DNA from: Streptomyces spiroverticillatus
GTDB lineage: Bacteria; Actinomycetota; Actinomycetes; Streptomycetales; Streptomycetaceae
Assembly: GCA_014650415.1 (NCBI GenBank)
Contig: BMUX01000005.1
Coordinates: 248,001-312,000 of the forward strand
Length of the DNA stretch: 64,000 nucleotides
Reading direction: 5' to 3'
This document shows, piece after piece, positions 1 through 7,784 of this stretch (positions within the stretch are counted from its first letter, which is position 1; each line of letters starts with the position of its first letter). The notes beneath the pieces are model-generated. The model had not been told where the DNA came from, did not search any database, and saw only the letters and a program-made list of their open reading frames with translations. The translations under genes were made by a program, and so were the position numbers.

Positions 1-493
1 GGAAGCGGACGGCCTCCTCCCGGGAGGGGAAGGGCACGGGCCAGGAGTCGAGCCAGCCGCCGATCTCGCCCGGGGTCTGCGGGTTGGGCCCGCCGGGCCC
101 CGCCTCCACGAGGACGAGTCCGCGGAAGCGCCCCGGGTGGGCGGCGGCGGCCAGCAGAGCGGTGTGCCCGCCGAGGGACTGGCCGACGAGTACGGGCCGG
201 TCGAGGCCGAACCGGTCGGCGACCGCGAGGGCGTCGGCGACGTGGGCGGCCCGGGAGACGTCCCCGGGGCGGCGCTCGCTGCCGCCCTGGCCCCGCTGGT
301 CGAAGGCGACGAGCCGAAGGGCGGGATCGAGGTGCCGGGCGAGCGGCTGCCACTCGCCGGAATGCCCGGCGAGCCCGTGCAGCAGCAGGAGGGCCGGGGC
401 ACCGGGGCCGCCCCGGCCCGTCGCCGTACCCGGCCGGTCCCGGCAGGCGAGTCGGACGCCGTCACGGACGAGCGGGGATGCGGACCAGGGCAT
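1..493 (-). CDS. Alpha/beta hydrolase, C-terminus cut by window edge
   Basis: The first 164 residues of an alpha/beta-hydrolase-fold enzyme are visible; the rest lies beyond base 1. The reading begins MPWSASPLVRDG. An oxyanion-hole segment LLLLHGLAGHSGEW is followed by a DQRGQGGS strand and the nucleophile elbow GQSLGG, which carries the predicted catalytic serine. The acid and histidine of the triad should be in the missing part. The substrate cannot be told from the fold. Reading direction and frame are supported by strong third-position GC. The start at the ATG at 493 is the natural beginning of the conserved region. Confidence 0.85.
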   Translation of the reverse strand, partial: MPWSASPLVRDGVRLACRDRPGTATGRGGPGAPALLLLHGLAGHSGEWQPLARHLDPALRLVAFDQRGQGGSERRPGDVSRAAHVADALAVADRFGLDRPVLVGQSLGGHTALLAAAAHPGRFRGLVLVEAGPGGPNPQTPGEIGGWLDSWPVPFPSREEAVRF

Positions 494-645
494 GGCGGCG
501 GGCTTCCTCACGGCGGCGTACGGGGGTGGCCCGCAGGCTACCTGCCGAGGTGAGGAGCTGGAGGGGCCGGGCCCGACGCCTGCCCGGCACAGAGGCGGAG
601 CGGCTCGCAGGCTTCCCCCCCCCTTCCCCCTCCAGCACTCGGAAG

Positions 646-1395
646 TCAGCCGCGCTGCACGAGACTGCCGGTGCCGGTGCCGGGGCGGGCCGCGAGCCAA
701 CTCCGCCAGACGTGGACCGTGTTGGGCACCTCGGGGCGGTCGAGGAGCCGGAGGACGTAGCCGGCGTGCCGCCGCGCCCACGGGTCGTCGGACCGGGCGG
801 CACTCTCCAGCCTGCCGCGCAGATCCTCACTGTCCACGGCGCGGGCAACACGCACGTACTCGCGGTCCTTGCAGCGGTATGCCCTCCGCACGACGATCTC
901 GACCAGGTCGGTGAGCTTCGCCCTGACCGTCTCGTCGTGGCCCGCCACTGCCAGGCCCCGTATGAGGCCCTGCTTCGTGCCCCACGCCTTGGCGTGCCGG
1001 GTCCACTCCTGCGGATACCTCGCTTCCCACTCCAGGAAGAGGAGCGCGTAGGGCAGACCCTGCCAGCTCCCGACGGGTCCGGCCGGGCGGTTCCACAACG
1101 CGTCGGGCAGCGCATGCCTCCCGGCTTCGACGTACCTCCCGTACGCCTGACGGAAGGCCGGATCCTGCCACTTCTCCTGTCCGCCGCCCGGCAGCGTGGA
1201 GCGCCACACCTCGTTGTACCGGGCAAGGGCGTCCTGGACGTTCGCCCGCGCACGATCAAGACGGCGCAGTGCCGCCGCGCGCTCGGCCGGATCGTCGGCA
1301 ATCAGCCCGAACGCCCAGCCGAGCCGCGCTTCCCATGCCTGGGCTTCATCGATTCCCACGCCCACCCCCGCGTCCGCTTCCACACGGCAGATCAT
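646..1395 (-). CDS. Hypothetical protein, 249 aa
   Basis: This is a soluble, Arg/Ala/Trp-rich protein of 249 residues without signal peptide or membrane segment. I do not recognise the family. The codon pattern is that of a real gene and the sequence reads as a folded helical protein (for example a central WEARYPQEWTRHAKAWG and a C-terminal WARRHAGYVLRLLDRPE). It starts at an ATG at 1395 with a G-run just upstream. It lies between the hydrolase and a decayed region, with no evident operon partner. A function should not be inferred. Confidence 0.6.
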   Translation of the reverse strand: MICRVEADAGVGVGIDEAQAWEARLGWAFGLIADDPAERAAALRRLDRARANVQDALARYNEVWRSTLPGGGQEKWQDPAFRQAYGRYVEAGRHALPDALWNRPAGPVGSWQGLPYALLFLEWEARYPQEWTRHAKAWGTKQGLIRGLAVAGHDETVRAKLTDLVEIVVRRAYRCKDREYVRVARAVDSEDLRGRLESAARSDDPWARRHAGYVLRLLDRPEVPNTVHVWRSWLAARPGTGTGSLVQRG

Positions 1396-1796
1396 CCCCC
1401 GGCCACGGGATTCAGTGCTCTGCGGGGGGCCGGGGGGCCGGGGAACTCACGGCATGTCGTACGGCCCGTTGACCCGCCCGTCGACCGGGAGCGTCAGCGC
1501 GAGCGCATCCAGCGCGCTCGCCGGAGCGATCAGGTTCGCGGTCCCGCCCCGTGGCACCGCGAGCCGGGGTACCCCGCCGAGGGCACCACCGGGCACGCGG
1601 GCGGCTACCGGCCGCCCTCCGGCACCGCCATGCCGCCGCTCCTCCTGGACGACGACGAGGCCACCGCCACCATCGCCCGGGACGGCGAAGGGCCCACCTG
1701 CGCACCGTGGCCGACCGCACCCTCCGGGCGACCGGCGGTCAGTAGGGTGCGAGGGCGCAACGCGCGTACTCCCCGACGAAACGAGGCCGAACCCGG
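1396..1796. other. Decayed intergenic stretch between two genes
   Basis: These 401 bases hold no intact gene. The right half carries a recognisable fragment of a WYL-type transcriptional regulator (separate entry). The left half, on the minus strand near 1447-1600, reads as a plausible protein tail (ending VDGRVNGPYDMP) without a convincing start; I could not assign it. A purine-rich ribosome-binding site for the kinase-like gene lies at its right end. Confidence 0.5.
1561..1745 (+). pseudogene. Remnant of a WYL/YafY-family regulator
   Basis: In one frame the translation reads EPGYPAEGTTGHAGGYR and then MPPLLLDDDEATATIA. This corresponds closely to the junction between the winged-helix domain and the WYL domain of YafY-type regulators, where a GGYRL and PPLLLDDDEAVA pattern is characteristic. 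The usual HTH in front and the roughly 200-residue WYL/WCX domain behind are missing. Within about 30 codons the similarity stops and a different frame ends at a stop. It is best read as a deletion remnant. The family assignment is from memory of the motif, so the boundaries are approximate. Confidence 0.55.
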
Positions 1797-2924
1797 ATGC
1801 CCCCGAACGCCCACGTCGCCGACGGGTCCCTCGCTTCCCGCCGCGCCGTGCACACCGAGATCTCCGCCGCCCTCGCCCACCGCAGCGACCGCGCACTCGT
1901 GGAACTCCTGGAGAGGGCAGGGCAGTCGGGGCACGGCATCGGCGGGAAGACCGCCGTCCTGGAGCTCGCCGGCCGGCGTGTCTTCGTGAAGCGGGTCCCC
2001 CTCACCGCCCTGGAACTCCGCCCCGAGCACCACCGCTCCACCGCGAACCTCTTCGACCTGCCCGCCTTCCTGCACTACGGAGTCGGAGCGGTCGGCAGCC
2101 CGGGGTTCGGGGCCTGGCGGGAGCTCGCCGTGCACGCCATGACGACGGACTGGGCGCTCTCGGGCACATACGAGGGCTTCCCGCTCCTGCATCACTGGCG
2201 CGTGCTGCCCGACACGACTCAACTGCCCGACGAACTAGCGGACATCGACCGGGCGGTCGCGTACTGGGGCGGCGACACCCGCCTCCGCCACCGGATCGAA
2301 GCCCTCCGGGACTCCCCCGCGAGCCTGGTGCTCTTCCTGGAGCACGTCCCCCACAACCTGCACCAGTGGCTGGCCGAACAGACGGCCGCCGGGGAAACAA
2401 CCACCGAGCGGGCCTGCGCGCTGGCGGAACGGGACCTGACCACCGGGATCTCCTTCATGGCCGCCCACGGCCTGATCCACTTCGACGCCCACTTCGAGAA
2501 CATCCTCACCGACGGCCGCCGTCTCTACTTCACCGACTTCGGCCTCGCCCTGAGCGACCGCTTCGCCCTCTCCCCTGCCGAGGCCGCCTTCGCCGCCCGC
2601 CACCGTACGTACGACCACGCGTACGCAGTCTGGCACCTGGTGAGCTGGCTGGTCGCCGACCTGTACGGATCCGGGCCCGAGGAGCGCGCCGCACGCATCC
2701 AGGCGTACGCACGGGGCGAAACCCCCACCGGCGTCCCGGACCGCGTGGCCGCGCTCCTCACCCGCGACGCCCCGCTCGCGGTGCGGTACGGGGACTTCCT
2801 CGACCGCTGGCGAAAGGACGGCCGGGAAACCCCCTACCCCAACGAGGAGGTCCGTCGGCTCGCCGGCCAGGGGAAGCAGCCCCTCAGCCCTCCCTCCGGA
2901 GGATCAAGTCGCCTGCCCGCATGA
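1797..2924 (+). CDS. Protein-kinase-fold protein, 375 aa
   Basis: A cytosolic protein with a eukaryotic-like kinase or aminoglycoside-kinase-like fold. A glycine-rich stretch near residues 44-50 precedes a VFVKR strand whose Lys65 would bind ATP. The catalytic loop is HFDAHFEN (residues 228-235), with Asp230 as base and Asn235 for metal. It is followed by FTDFGLA, with the metal-binding Asp247. The usual HRD is replaced by HFD, as in small-molecule and atypical kinases. No membrane segment or PASTA domain is present. It starts at ATG 1797 after a GAGG about 10 nt upstream. The last 41 bases overlap the 3' end of the convergent TetR gene. The substrate is unknown; it could phosphorylate a small molecule rather than protein. 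Confidence 0.85.
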   Translation: MPPNAHVADGSLASRRAVHTEISAALAHRSDRALVELLERAGQSGHGIGGKTAVLELAGRRVFVKRVPLTALELRPEHHRSTANLFDLPAFLHYGVGAVGSPGFGAWRELAVHAMTTDWALSGTYEGFPLLHHWRVLPDTTQLPDELADIDRAVAYWGGDTRLRHRIEALRDSPASLVLFLEHVPHNLHQWLAEQTAAGETTTERACALAERDLTTGISFMAAHGLIHFDAHFENILTDGRRLYFTDFGLALSDRFALSPAEAAFAARHRTYDHAYAVWHLVSWLVADLYGSGPEERAARIQAYARGETPTGVPDRVAALLTRDAPLAVRYGDFLDRWRKDGRETPYPNEEVRRLAGQGKQPLSPPSGGSSRLPA

Positions 2925-3441
2925 GGACTTCGGTGCGGGTGCGGCCCCCGTGACCGGCGGCCAGCGAGTGGTGGCCGATCGCCACGCAGAAGGCGATCAG
3001 GCTGCGGGCCTCGATCTCGTCGGGGTCCTCGCAGAAGGTCGCGAACATCTCGCGCAGCAGGTCCATGCGGCGGTCGTCCACCCTGCGCAGCCGCGCGGCC
3101 ACCGACTCGTCGCGGCGGGCCCAGTCCCGTACCGCCAGGTCGATCGGGAGCAGCCGGTCGTCAGAGAAGGTGAGCTTCCCGGCGAGCGTCGCCTTCGACC
3201 TCGGGTCGCCGCCCTCGCGCTCGACGCGGGCGATCACGTCGTCGGTGCACTCCCGCTCCCAGGTGTCGAGCATCGCGTCGAGCAGGGCCTCACGGTCGGC
3301 GAAGTACCCGTAGAAGCCGCCCTTGGTGACGCCGAGCCGCTTGGCCAGCGCCTCGACGCGGACGGCCGCCGGGCCGCCGTCGGCCAGGACCCGCAGGCCC
3401 TCCTCGATCCATGCGCCGCGCGGTGTGCGAGCCGCTCCCAC
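2884..3441 (-). CDS. TetR-family transcriptional regulator
   Basis: A one-domain regulator of about 185 residues. The N-terminal helix-turn-helix is plain (VRVEALAKRLGVTKGGFYGYFADREALLDAML), and the C-terminal ligand-binding region is helical. Two in-frame GTG codons compete as start. The one at 3441 has a GAGG about 10 nt upstream and is preferred over 3453, which has a purine run immediately adjacent. It is divergent from the DUF2867 gene, and two near-identical TetR-like sites lie in the shared intergenic region, so it probably represses both directions. The 3' end overlaps the kinase-like gene by 41 bp on the opposite strand. The ligand is unknown. Confidence 0.9.
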   Translation of the reverse strand: MGAARTPRGAWIEEGLRVLADGGPAAVRVEALAKRLGVTKGGFYGYFADREALLDAMLDTWERECTDDVIARVEREGGDPRSKATLAGKLTFSDDRLLPIDLAVRDWARRDESVAARLRRVDDRRMDLLREMFATFCEDPDEIEARSLIAFCVAIGHHSLAAGHGGRTRTEVLMRAGDLILRREG

Positions 3442-3470
3442 GATGTGTCCCACCTCACTCGTCCACCGGA

Positions 3471-3521
3471 TATACGCAACCGTACAACCGTCCTAGCCTG
3501 ATGTTGTACGCAAGCGTATAT
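3471..3521. promoter_or_regulatory. Paired TetR-type operators
   Basis: Two copies of a 12-bp palindrome-like box lie 34 bp apart: TACGCAACCGTA at 3473-3484 and TACGCAAGCGTA at 3507-3518. The second is a perfect inverted repeat around AA. The outer sequences also mirror each other (ATATACGCAA... on the left and ...AGCGTATAT on the right). They lie between the divergent tetR gene and the DUF2867 gene, the normal place for autoregulating TetR operators. Confidence 0.75.
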
Positions 3522-3567
3522 CGGGGGCGGCGGACCGTACCCCGGCGCAGGAGAGGCGGCTCAGGCC

Positions 3568-4194
3568 ATGAAACTTCCCCGTACCTCCCACACCGAACTC
3601 CCTTGGCGCATCCACGGCATCGCCCCCGACTTCGACGTCGAGGACGTCTGGTCCTTCCGCACCCCGGGCGCCGGGCCCGACGACTTCCCGGTGATGCTGC
3701 GCGCGATGCGCGAGGGCGGCCGACTCGACCAGCAGCCCGCCGCCGCCCGGTTCCTGTTCGCCGTGCGCTGGAAGCTGGGCGCGCTGCTGGGCTGGGACAA
3801 GGAGAGGGCGGGGCTCGGCGGGCGCGTGCGGCCGCTGCGGGACCGGCTGCCGGAGGAGTTGCGGGCCACGACGGAAGGCGTCGAGAAACAGGGCCCGTTC
3901 AGCCCCGTGTTCCAGTTGCCCGACGAGTGCGTGCTGGAGCTGGCGAACGGGACCGTGCACACGCTGATGCACCTGGGCTGGGTCCCGGCCGTCGTCGGCA
4001 CGGGCGACCACGAGCTGCGGATGGCGGTGCTGGTCAAGCCCAACGGCCGGTTCGGGAAGCTGTACATGGGCTTCATCGCGCCGTTCCGGTACGCGGTGGT
4101 CTACCCGGCGCTGACCCGGATGTGGGAGGGCGCCTGGCGGGACCGCGAGCGGCTGCACACCGGGACCGACGGCACGACCGGCCAGCAGCGATGA
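3568..4194 (+). CDS. DUF2867 domain protein
   Basis: A 208-residue cytosolic protein with the features of DUF2867: an N-terminal PDFDVEDVWSF segment, a central LHTLMHLGW-type strand (here TVHTLMHLGW) and a C-terminal Y(M)GFIAPFRYAVVYPAL segment. The biochemical role is unknown. Related domains are found fused to NAD-dependent epimerases and resemble polyketide-cyclase folds. It starts at ATG 3568. It overlaps the next small gene by the ATGA at 4191-4194, so the two are probably translated as a coupled pair controlled by the divergent TetR. Confidence 0.8.
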   Translation: MKLPRTSHTELPWRIHGIAPDFDVEDVWSFRTPGAGPDDFPVMLRAMREGGRLDQQPAAARFLFAVRWKLGALLGWDKERAGLGGRVRPLRDRLPEELRATTEGVEKQGPFSPVFQLPDECVLELANGTVHTLMHLGWVPAVVGTGDHELRMAVLVKPNGRFGKLYMGFIAPFRYAVVYPALTRMWEGAWRDRERLHTGTDGTTGQQR

Positions 4195-4403
4195 GCGCCC
4201 GGCTCGTACGGACCGTCGTCCCGGCGACCCTGGCCGGGGCCCTGCTCGCGCGCGGCGTGGGCGGCTACGCCCTCAACAGGGGCTCCACGGAGGGCTTCCG
4301 CAAGTGGAACTCCGCCCTCTACTCCCCGCTGCGCTTGGGCCTCGCCGCCCTGGCGGGCACGGTCGCGGTCTCCGCCACCCGCCGCGCCTGCGGGCGCGGG
4401 TAG
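4191..4403 (+). CDS. Small membrane protein, DUF3995-like tail
   Basis: A 70-residue protein begins at the ATG that overlaps the DUF2867 stop codon. It has two hydrophobic segments separated by GGYALNRGSTEGFRKWNS, a pattern like the C-terminal part of DUF3995 membrane proteins (RSTEPFRRWN...YSPLCLALG). It is roughly half the length I expect for that family, so it is either a short variant or an N-terminally trimmed one. The ATGA coupling supports real expression with the upstream gene. Confidence 0.65.
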   Translation: MSARLVRTVVPATLAGALLARGVGGYALNRGSTEGFRKWNSALYSPLRLGLAALAGTVAVSATRRACGRG

Positions 4404-4454
4404 AACGCTCGTCCCATGCACCACCCCGCGAGCGACGGTAGAACGCTCGTCCCA
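4399..4454. repeat. Two direct copies of an 18-bp repeat
   Basis: GGTAGAACGCTCGTCCCA occurs at 4399-4416 and again at 4437-4454, identical over 18 bases. The first copy includes the TAG stop of the small membrane gene. It lies just before a decayed oxidoreductase fragment, which suggests the repeat accompanied a local duplication or deletion. Confidence 0.8.
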
Positions 4455-4455
4455 C

Positions 4456-4575
4456 TCACCGCACCGGCAGCACCAGCTTCCCCGTGGTGCGGAGGAAGAG
4501 ACCGGGGAGGGCCCGGTGCTTCCAGTCGGTGGGGTTGAGCCCGCAGGCGTACCGCCGGACCTTCCGCTCGGCGTG
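4456..4575 (-). pseudogene. Collapsed quinone-oxidoreductase-type gene remnant
   Basis: On the minus strand the translation reads VRRYACGLNPTDWKHR and a few residues later TTGKLVLPVR followed by a stop. The first piece matches the start of zinc-type or quinone NADP oxidoreductases (V.A.GLNP.DWK.R). The second matches the last residues of the same family (GK.VL.V). Some 300 residues that should lie between them are missing, so this is an internal-deletion remnant. The family is inferred from these two motifs only. Confidence 0.5.
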
Positions 4576-4628
4576 ACGGCGGGGCGGCCGTCACCGGTCC
4601 GCCCCGCCCCGTACCGCATCCGCCCGGA

Positions 4629-5240
4629 TCAGACGACCCCGGAGTTCGTGATCGTGACGGGGGCCTTGGTGGTGCCCTCCGGGGAGCCCTGGGCCTCGGC
4701 CTTGCGGACGACGTCCATGCCCTTGACGACCTTGCCGAAGACGACGTGCTTGCCGTCCAGCCACGGGGTCGCGGCGGTGGTGACGAAGAACTGGGAGCCG
4801 TTGGTGTTGGGGCCGCTGTTGGCCATGGAGAGGGTGCCCGGCTCGGTGTGCTTCAGGGAGAAGTCCTCGTCCTTGAAGGTGTCGCCGTAGATGCTGCGGC
4901 CGCCGGTGCCGTTCCCGGCGGTGAAGTCGCCGCCCTGGAGCATGAACTCGGGGATGATCCGGTGGAAGGTCGAGCCCTTGTAGCCGTAGCCCTTCTCGCC
5001 GGTGGCCAGGGCGCGGAAGTTCGCGGCGGTCTTCGGGGCGACGTCGTCGCGCAGGGCGAATTCGATGCGGCCGGCGGACTTGCCGTCGATGGCCACGTCG
5101 AAGAAGACGTTCTTGCCCGGGGCGGCGGGCTTGCCCGACGTGGACTTGTCGGCGGCCTCGGGAGCGTCGGCGCCGGAGCAGCCGGTGAGGAGCGAGGCCG
5201 CCAGAAGGGCGGAGGAGAGGAGTACCGAGCGACGGCGCAC
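4629..5240 (-). CDS. Secreted cyclophilin-type peptidyl-prolyl isomerase, lipoprotein
   Basis: A 203-residue cyclophilin. An Arg-rich signal (VRRRSVLLSSALLAAS) ends in the lipobox LLTGC, so the protein should be lipid-anchored outside the membrane. The isomerase domain contains STFHRIIPEFMLQGGDF (catalytic Arg and Phe), GTLSMANSGPNTNGSQFFVT and the WLDGKHVVFGKVVKGMDVV strand. It probably helps secreted proteins fold. The GTG at 5240 is chosen because GGAAGG lies 9 nt upstream; an ATG at 5282 would add an unlikely extension. It is convergent with the decayed region to its left. Confidence 0.92.
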   Translation of the reverse strand: MRRRSVLLSSALLAASLLTGCSGADAPEAADKSTSGKPAAPGKNVFFDVAIDGKSAGRIEFALRDDVAPKTAANFRALATGEKGYGYKGSTFHRIIPEFMLQGGDFTAGNGTGGRSIYGDTFKDEDFSLKHTEPGTLSMANSGPNTNGSQFFVTTAATPWLDGKHVVFGKVVKGMDVVRKAEAQGSPEGTTKAPVTITNSGVV

Positions 5241-5342
5241 GTGTGCGGGCCTTCCAGGTGAGAGCGAGTACGAGCGGTACATGTTCTCCCGGACCCGGCC
5301 GGTGTCCGAAATGGCACCACGCCGGTCACCCGGACGGTGTCC

Positions 5343-5693
5343 TCACCTGGTCGGCCCGCTCCCCGCCTTCAGCGCCAGCTGCCGGAGCAGATCGGCGGAC
5401 GACGTGTCCGTACGACCCGAATCGTGCACCTCCGCCAACTGGTGGAAGGCGAAGGCGAACACGCTCACCAGGCGCGCCGTCGACCTCCGCAGCTCGCGTT
5501 CCTCCTCCTCGGAGAGCCCTTCCGGAAGCGCCCCCTCCAGGAGTTCGGCCACCAGCTGCCCGACCACCCGCCCGTCCGCCGGATCGTGCCCGTGCGCATC
5601 GTGCCCGAGCGGATCACGGTGGATGTCCCGGAACCACTCGCCACTCTGCGTCAGCACGCCGATCACCCGGGAGAGCATCTCTTGTTCGTTCAT
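5343..5693 (-). CDS. Small helical hypothetical protein
   Basis: A 116-residue acidic, mostly helical protein starting MNEQEMLSRVIG at the ATG at 5693. It has no signal, metal motif or membrane segment. The family is not recognised. It follows the deiminase gene on the same strand after a gap of about 50 bp and could be co-transcribed with it, but nothing in the sequence ties the two functionally. Confidence 0.6.
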   Translation of the reverse strand: MNEQEMLSRVIGVLTQSGEWFRDIHRDPLGHDAHGHDPADGRVVGQLVAELLEGALPEGLSEEEERELRRSTARLVSVFAFAFHQLAEVHDSGRTDTSSADLLRQLALKAGSGPTR

Positions 5694-5746
5694 GGTCCGG
5701 AGCGTACGGCGATGCGCGCCGCCGTACGCCCCGAACCCGGGCGATC

Positions 5747-6871
5747 TCACACGGCAGGCTGCTGCTGCGTGACGCAGTGGATGCCGCCGCCGCCCGTACC
5801 GAGCCGGTCGATGTTCAACTGCTCGACCGTACGGCCCGGATAGAGGCGGGCGAGGGTGGCCTTCGCCGCCCGGTCGGCCGTGGTGTCGCCGAAGTGGGCG
5901 CTGATGACGGCCCCGTTGCAGAGGTAGTAGTTGGCGTAGGAGGCGAGGAAGTCGGGGTTGGTGGAGCGGATCTTGTCGTAGTCGGGGCCTTGCAGCTGCT
6001 GGACCGCGATCGGGGTTCCGCTTGCGGTCGTGGCGGTGGACAGGATGCGCTGCTGCTGGCGGGCGTCGCGGGCGTACGCGTCATTGTCCGAGGCGAGCGG
6101 CATCTGCACGAGTGCCTTGCCCGGAGCGAGGAAACGCGAGGTCGCGTCGACGTGGTCGTCGGTGATGTCCTGCCCGCGCACCCCGTCGAACCAGATCACC
6201 TTCGACGCCCCGTACGCGGTGCACATCGCCGCCGCCAGTTGCTGCTCTGTCTTCCCGGGGTTCCGGTTGCGGTTGACGAGACTGCTGCGGGTGGCCATGA
6301 GGGTGCCCGCGCCGTCCTGTTCGACGGCACCGCCCTCGCCGACGAGTCCGGCGCGGGTGTACGGGACGCCGACGTACGCGGCGATCCGCTCGGCCACCAG
6401 GGCGTCCTTGGCGTGGGTCTGCTTGTTGCCCCAGCCGTTGAAGCCCAGGCCGACGGCGTCGAGGCCGCCCGCCCCGTCCGTACGGAAGACGGGACCGGTG
6501 TCGCGCGTCCAGCAGTCGTCGACCGGGATCGTGGTGAGCACGGCCACCGAACTCCCGCACAGCGAACGGGCCTTGGCGGCGCTCGCCGGGTTGGCGCACA
6601 TCACCACGGGCTCGTACTTGGCGACCGTACGGGCGATGAGCGCGATGTCGGCCTGGACGCCGCCCAGTTGCCCGCCCCAGATGCCCGTGCTGTCGGGCCA
6701 GGTCATCCAGGTGCGGGTGTGCCGGACCTCCTCGCCGGGGACCCGGAAGGCGGCTGCGGCGGCGGGCCGGGCGCTCGCGGAGCCGGTGGAGGTGCCCGCG
6801 AGGGCGGCTCCGGCGGCGGTCAGTCCTGCGGCGGCGAGGAAACGGCGGCGGTTGATGTCAGGTCGGTTCAC
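5747..6871 (-). CDS. Tat-exported agmatine-deiminase-family protein
   Basis: A 374-residue member of the peptidyl-arginine-deiminase/agmatine deiminase family. These enzymes hydrolyse guanidino groups to ureido groups plus ammonia through a covalent Cys thiouronium intermediate. A twin-arginine signal (NRRRFLAAAGLTAAGAAL) indicates folded export. Catalytic features are visible: DDCWTRDTGPVF (Asp pair), the DDHVDA histidine, and the C-terminal GGGGIHC with nucleophile Cys366. The GTG at 6871 has AGGAGG 5 nt upstream. The substrate may not be agmatine, since exported relatives are uncharacterised as far as I know. It follows a five-gene peptide-type ABC importer after 85 bp and is one of three family members within 12.6 kb. 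Confidence 0.88.
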   Translation of the reverse strand: MNRPDINRRRFLAAAGLTAAGAALAGTSTGSASARPAAAAAFRVPGEEVRHTRTWMTWPDSTGIWGGQLGGVQADIALIARTVAKYEPVVMCANPASAAKARSLCGSSVAVLTTIPVDDCWTRDTGPVFRTDGAGGLDAVGLGFNGWGNKQTHAKDALVAERIAAYVGVPYTRAGLVGEGGAVEQDGAGTLMATRSSLVNRNRNPGKTEQQLAAAMCTAYGASKVIWFDGVRGQDITDDHVDATSRFLAPGKALVQMPLASDNDAYARDARQQQRILSTATTASGTPIAVQQLQGPDYDKIRSTNPDFLASYANYYLCNGAVISAHFGDTTADRAAKATLARLYPGRTVEQLNIDRLGTGGGGIHCVTQQQPAV

Positions 6872-6956
6872 GTGTGCCTCCTGAAGGGGCCGTGCCTGAA
6901 GGGTGGAATGTGCCTGACGGGACGTGCCTTGCGGGTGGTGCTGTACGGGCGGTGCC
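6872..6956. repeat. Degenerate AGGCAC tandem repeat
   Basis: Read on the minus strand, the 85-bp gap between the ABC ATPase gene and the deiminase gene consists of about six imperfect units beginning AGGCAC or AGCACC followed by a C-rich half, each roughly 13-18 bp. The last unit has become the AGGAGGCAC ribosome-binding site of the deiminase. No hairpin strong enough for a terminator is evident. Confidence 0.55.
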
Positions 6957-7784
6957 TTACGAGGTCGCACCCGACCGTTCCGACACCGCCAGCTCCTGCC
7001 GCGCCTCCGCGATCCGCCCCGGGTCCCAGCCCGGATGCGGTACGGAGTCCAGGAGCAGCCGCGTGTACGGGTGCTGCGGCGCGGCCAGCACGTCGGACGT
7101 GGGCCCCGCCTCGACGACGCGACCGTGGCGCATGACGAGGAGCTCGTCGGTGACGCACCGGACCACGCCGAGATCGTGGGTGATGAAGAGGTAGCCGATG
7201 GGGGTCTGTTCGCGGATGTCGGCGAGCAGGTTGAGGATCTGCGCCTGCACGGACACGTCCAGCGCGGCGACGGCCTCGTCGAGGACCAGCACCTCCGGCT
7301 CGACGGCGAGGGCCCGCGCGATGGCGACGCGCTGCCGCTGCCCGCCGGACAGCTGCCGGGGCAGCGCTTCGGCGGCCCGCGCCCCGAGCCCCACCTGGTC
7401 GAGGAGTTCCCGGATGCGCGGCACGGGGTCCCGCTCGGGGAAGTGCAGCCGCAGGGTTTCGCGGAGGACGTCCTCGGCGCTGGTCCTGGGGTCGAGGGAG
7501 AGGTACGGGTCCTGGAAGACCATCTGCACCTGGCGCGCCCCGGCCAGCCGCCGCGCCCGCCCCCGCAGTCGCGCGGGTCGCACTCGTCCCCGTACCCGGA
7601 CCTCTCCCGCGTCGGCCGACTCCAGCCCGACGACGATCCGCGCGGTGGTGGTCTTGCCGGAGCCGGAGCCGCCGACGATGCCGAGGGAGGCGCCCTCGTT
7701 CAGGGTGAAGGACACGTCGTCGACGGCGTGGACGTCCCCGAAGGTGCGGTGCAGGCCACTGACCTGGAGGAGTGGCTCAGGCAT
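6957..7784 (-). CDS. OppF/DppF-type ABC transporter ATP-binding protein
   Basis: A 275-residue ATPase of the oligopeptide/dipeptide/nickel transporter class. It has Walker A GGSGSGKTT, the signature LSGGQRQR, Walker B VLVLDEAVAALD (the usual DEPVSALD is DEAVAALD here), and the H-loop FITHDLG. The C-terminal HPYTRLLLDSVP tail is typical of Opp/Dpp/Nik ATPases. The ATG at 7784 overlaps the preceding oppD-like gene by 8 bp, so translation is coupled. It is the last gene of a five-gene import operon that runs SBP, permease, permease, ATPase, ATPase. Confidence 0.93.
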   Translation of the reverse strand: MPEPLLQVSGLHRTFGDVHAVDDVSFTLNEGASLGIVGGSGSGKTTTARIVVGLESADAGEVRVRGRVRPARLRGRARRLAGARQVQMVFQDPYLSLDPRTSAEDVLRETLRLHFPERDPVPRIRELLDQVGLGARAAEALPRQLSGGQRQRVAIARALAVEPEVLVLDEAVAALDVSVQAQILNLLADIREQTPIGYLFITHDLGVVRCVTDELLVMRHGRVVEAGPTSDVLAAPQHPYTRLLLDSVPHPGWDPGRIAEARQELAVSERSGATS

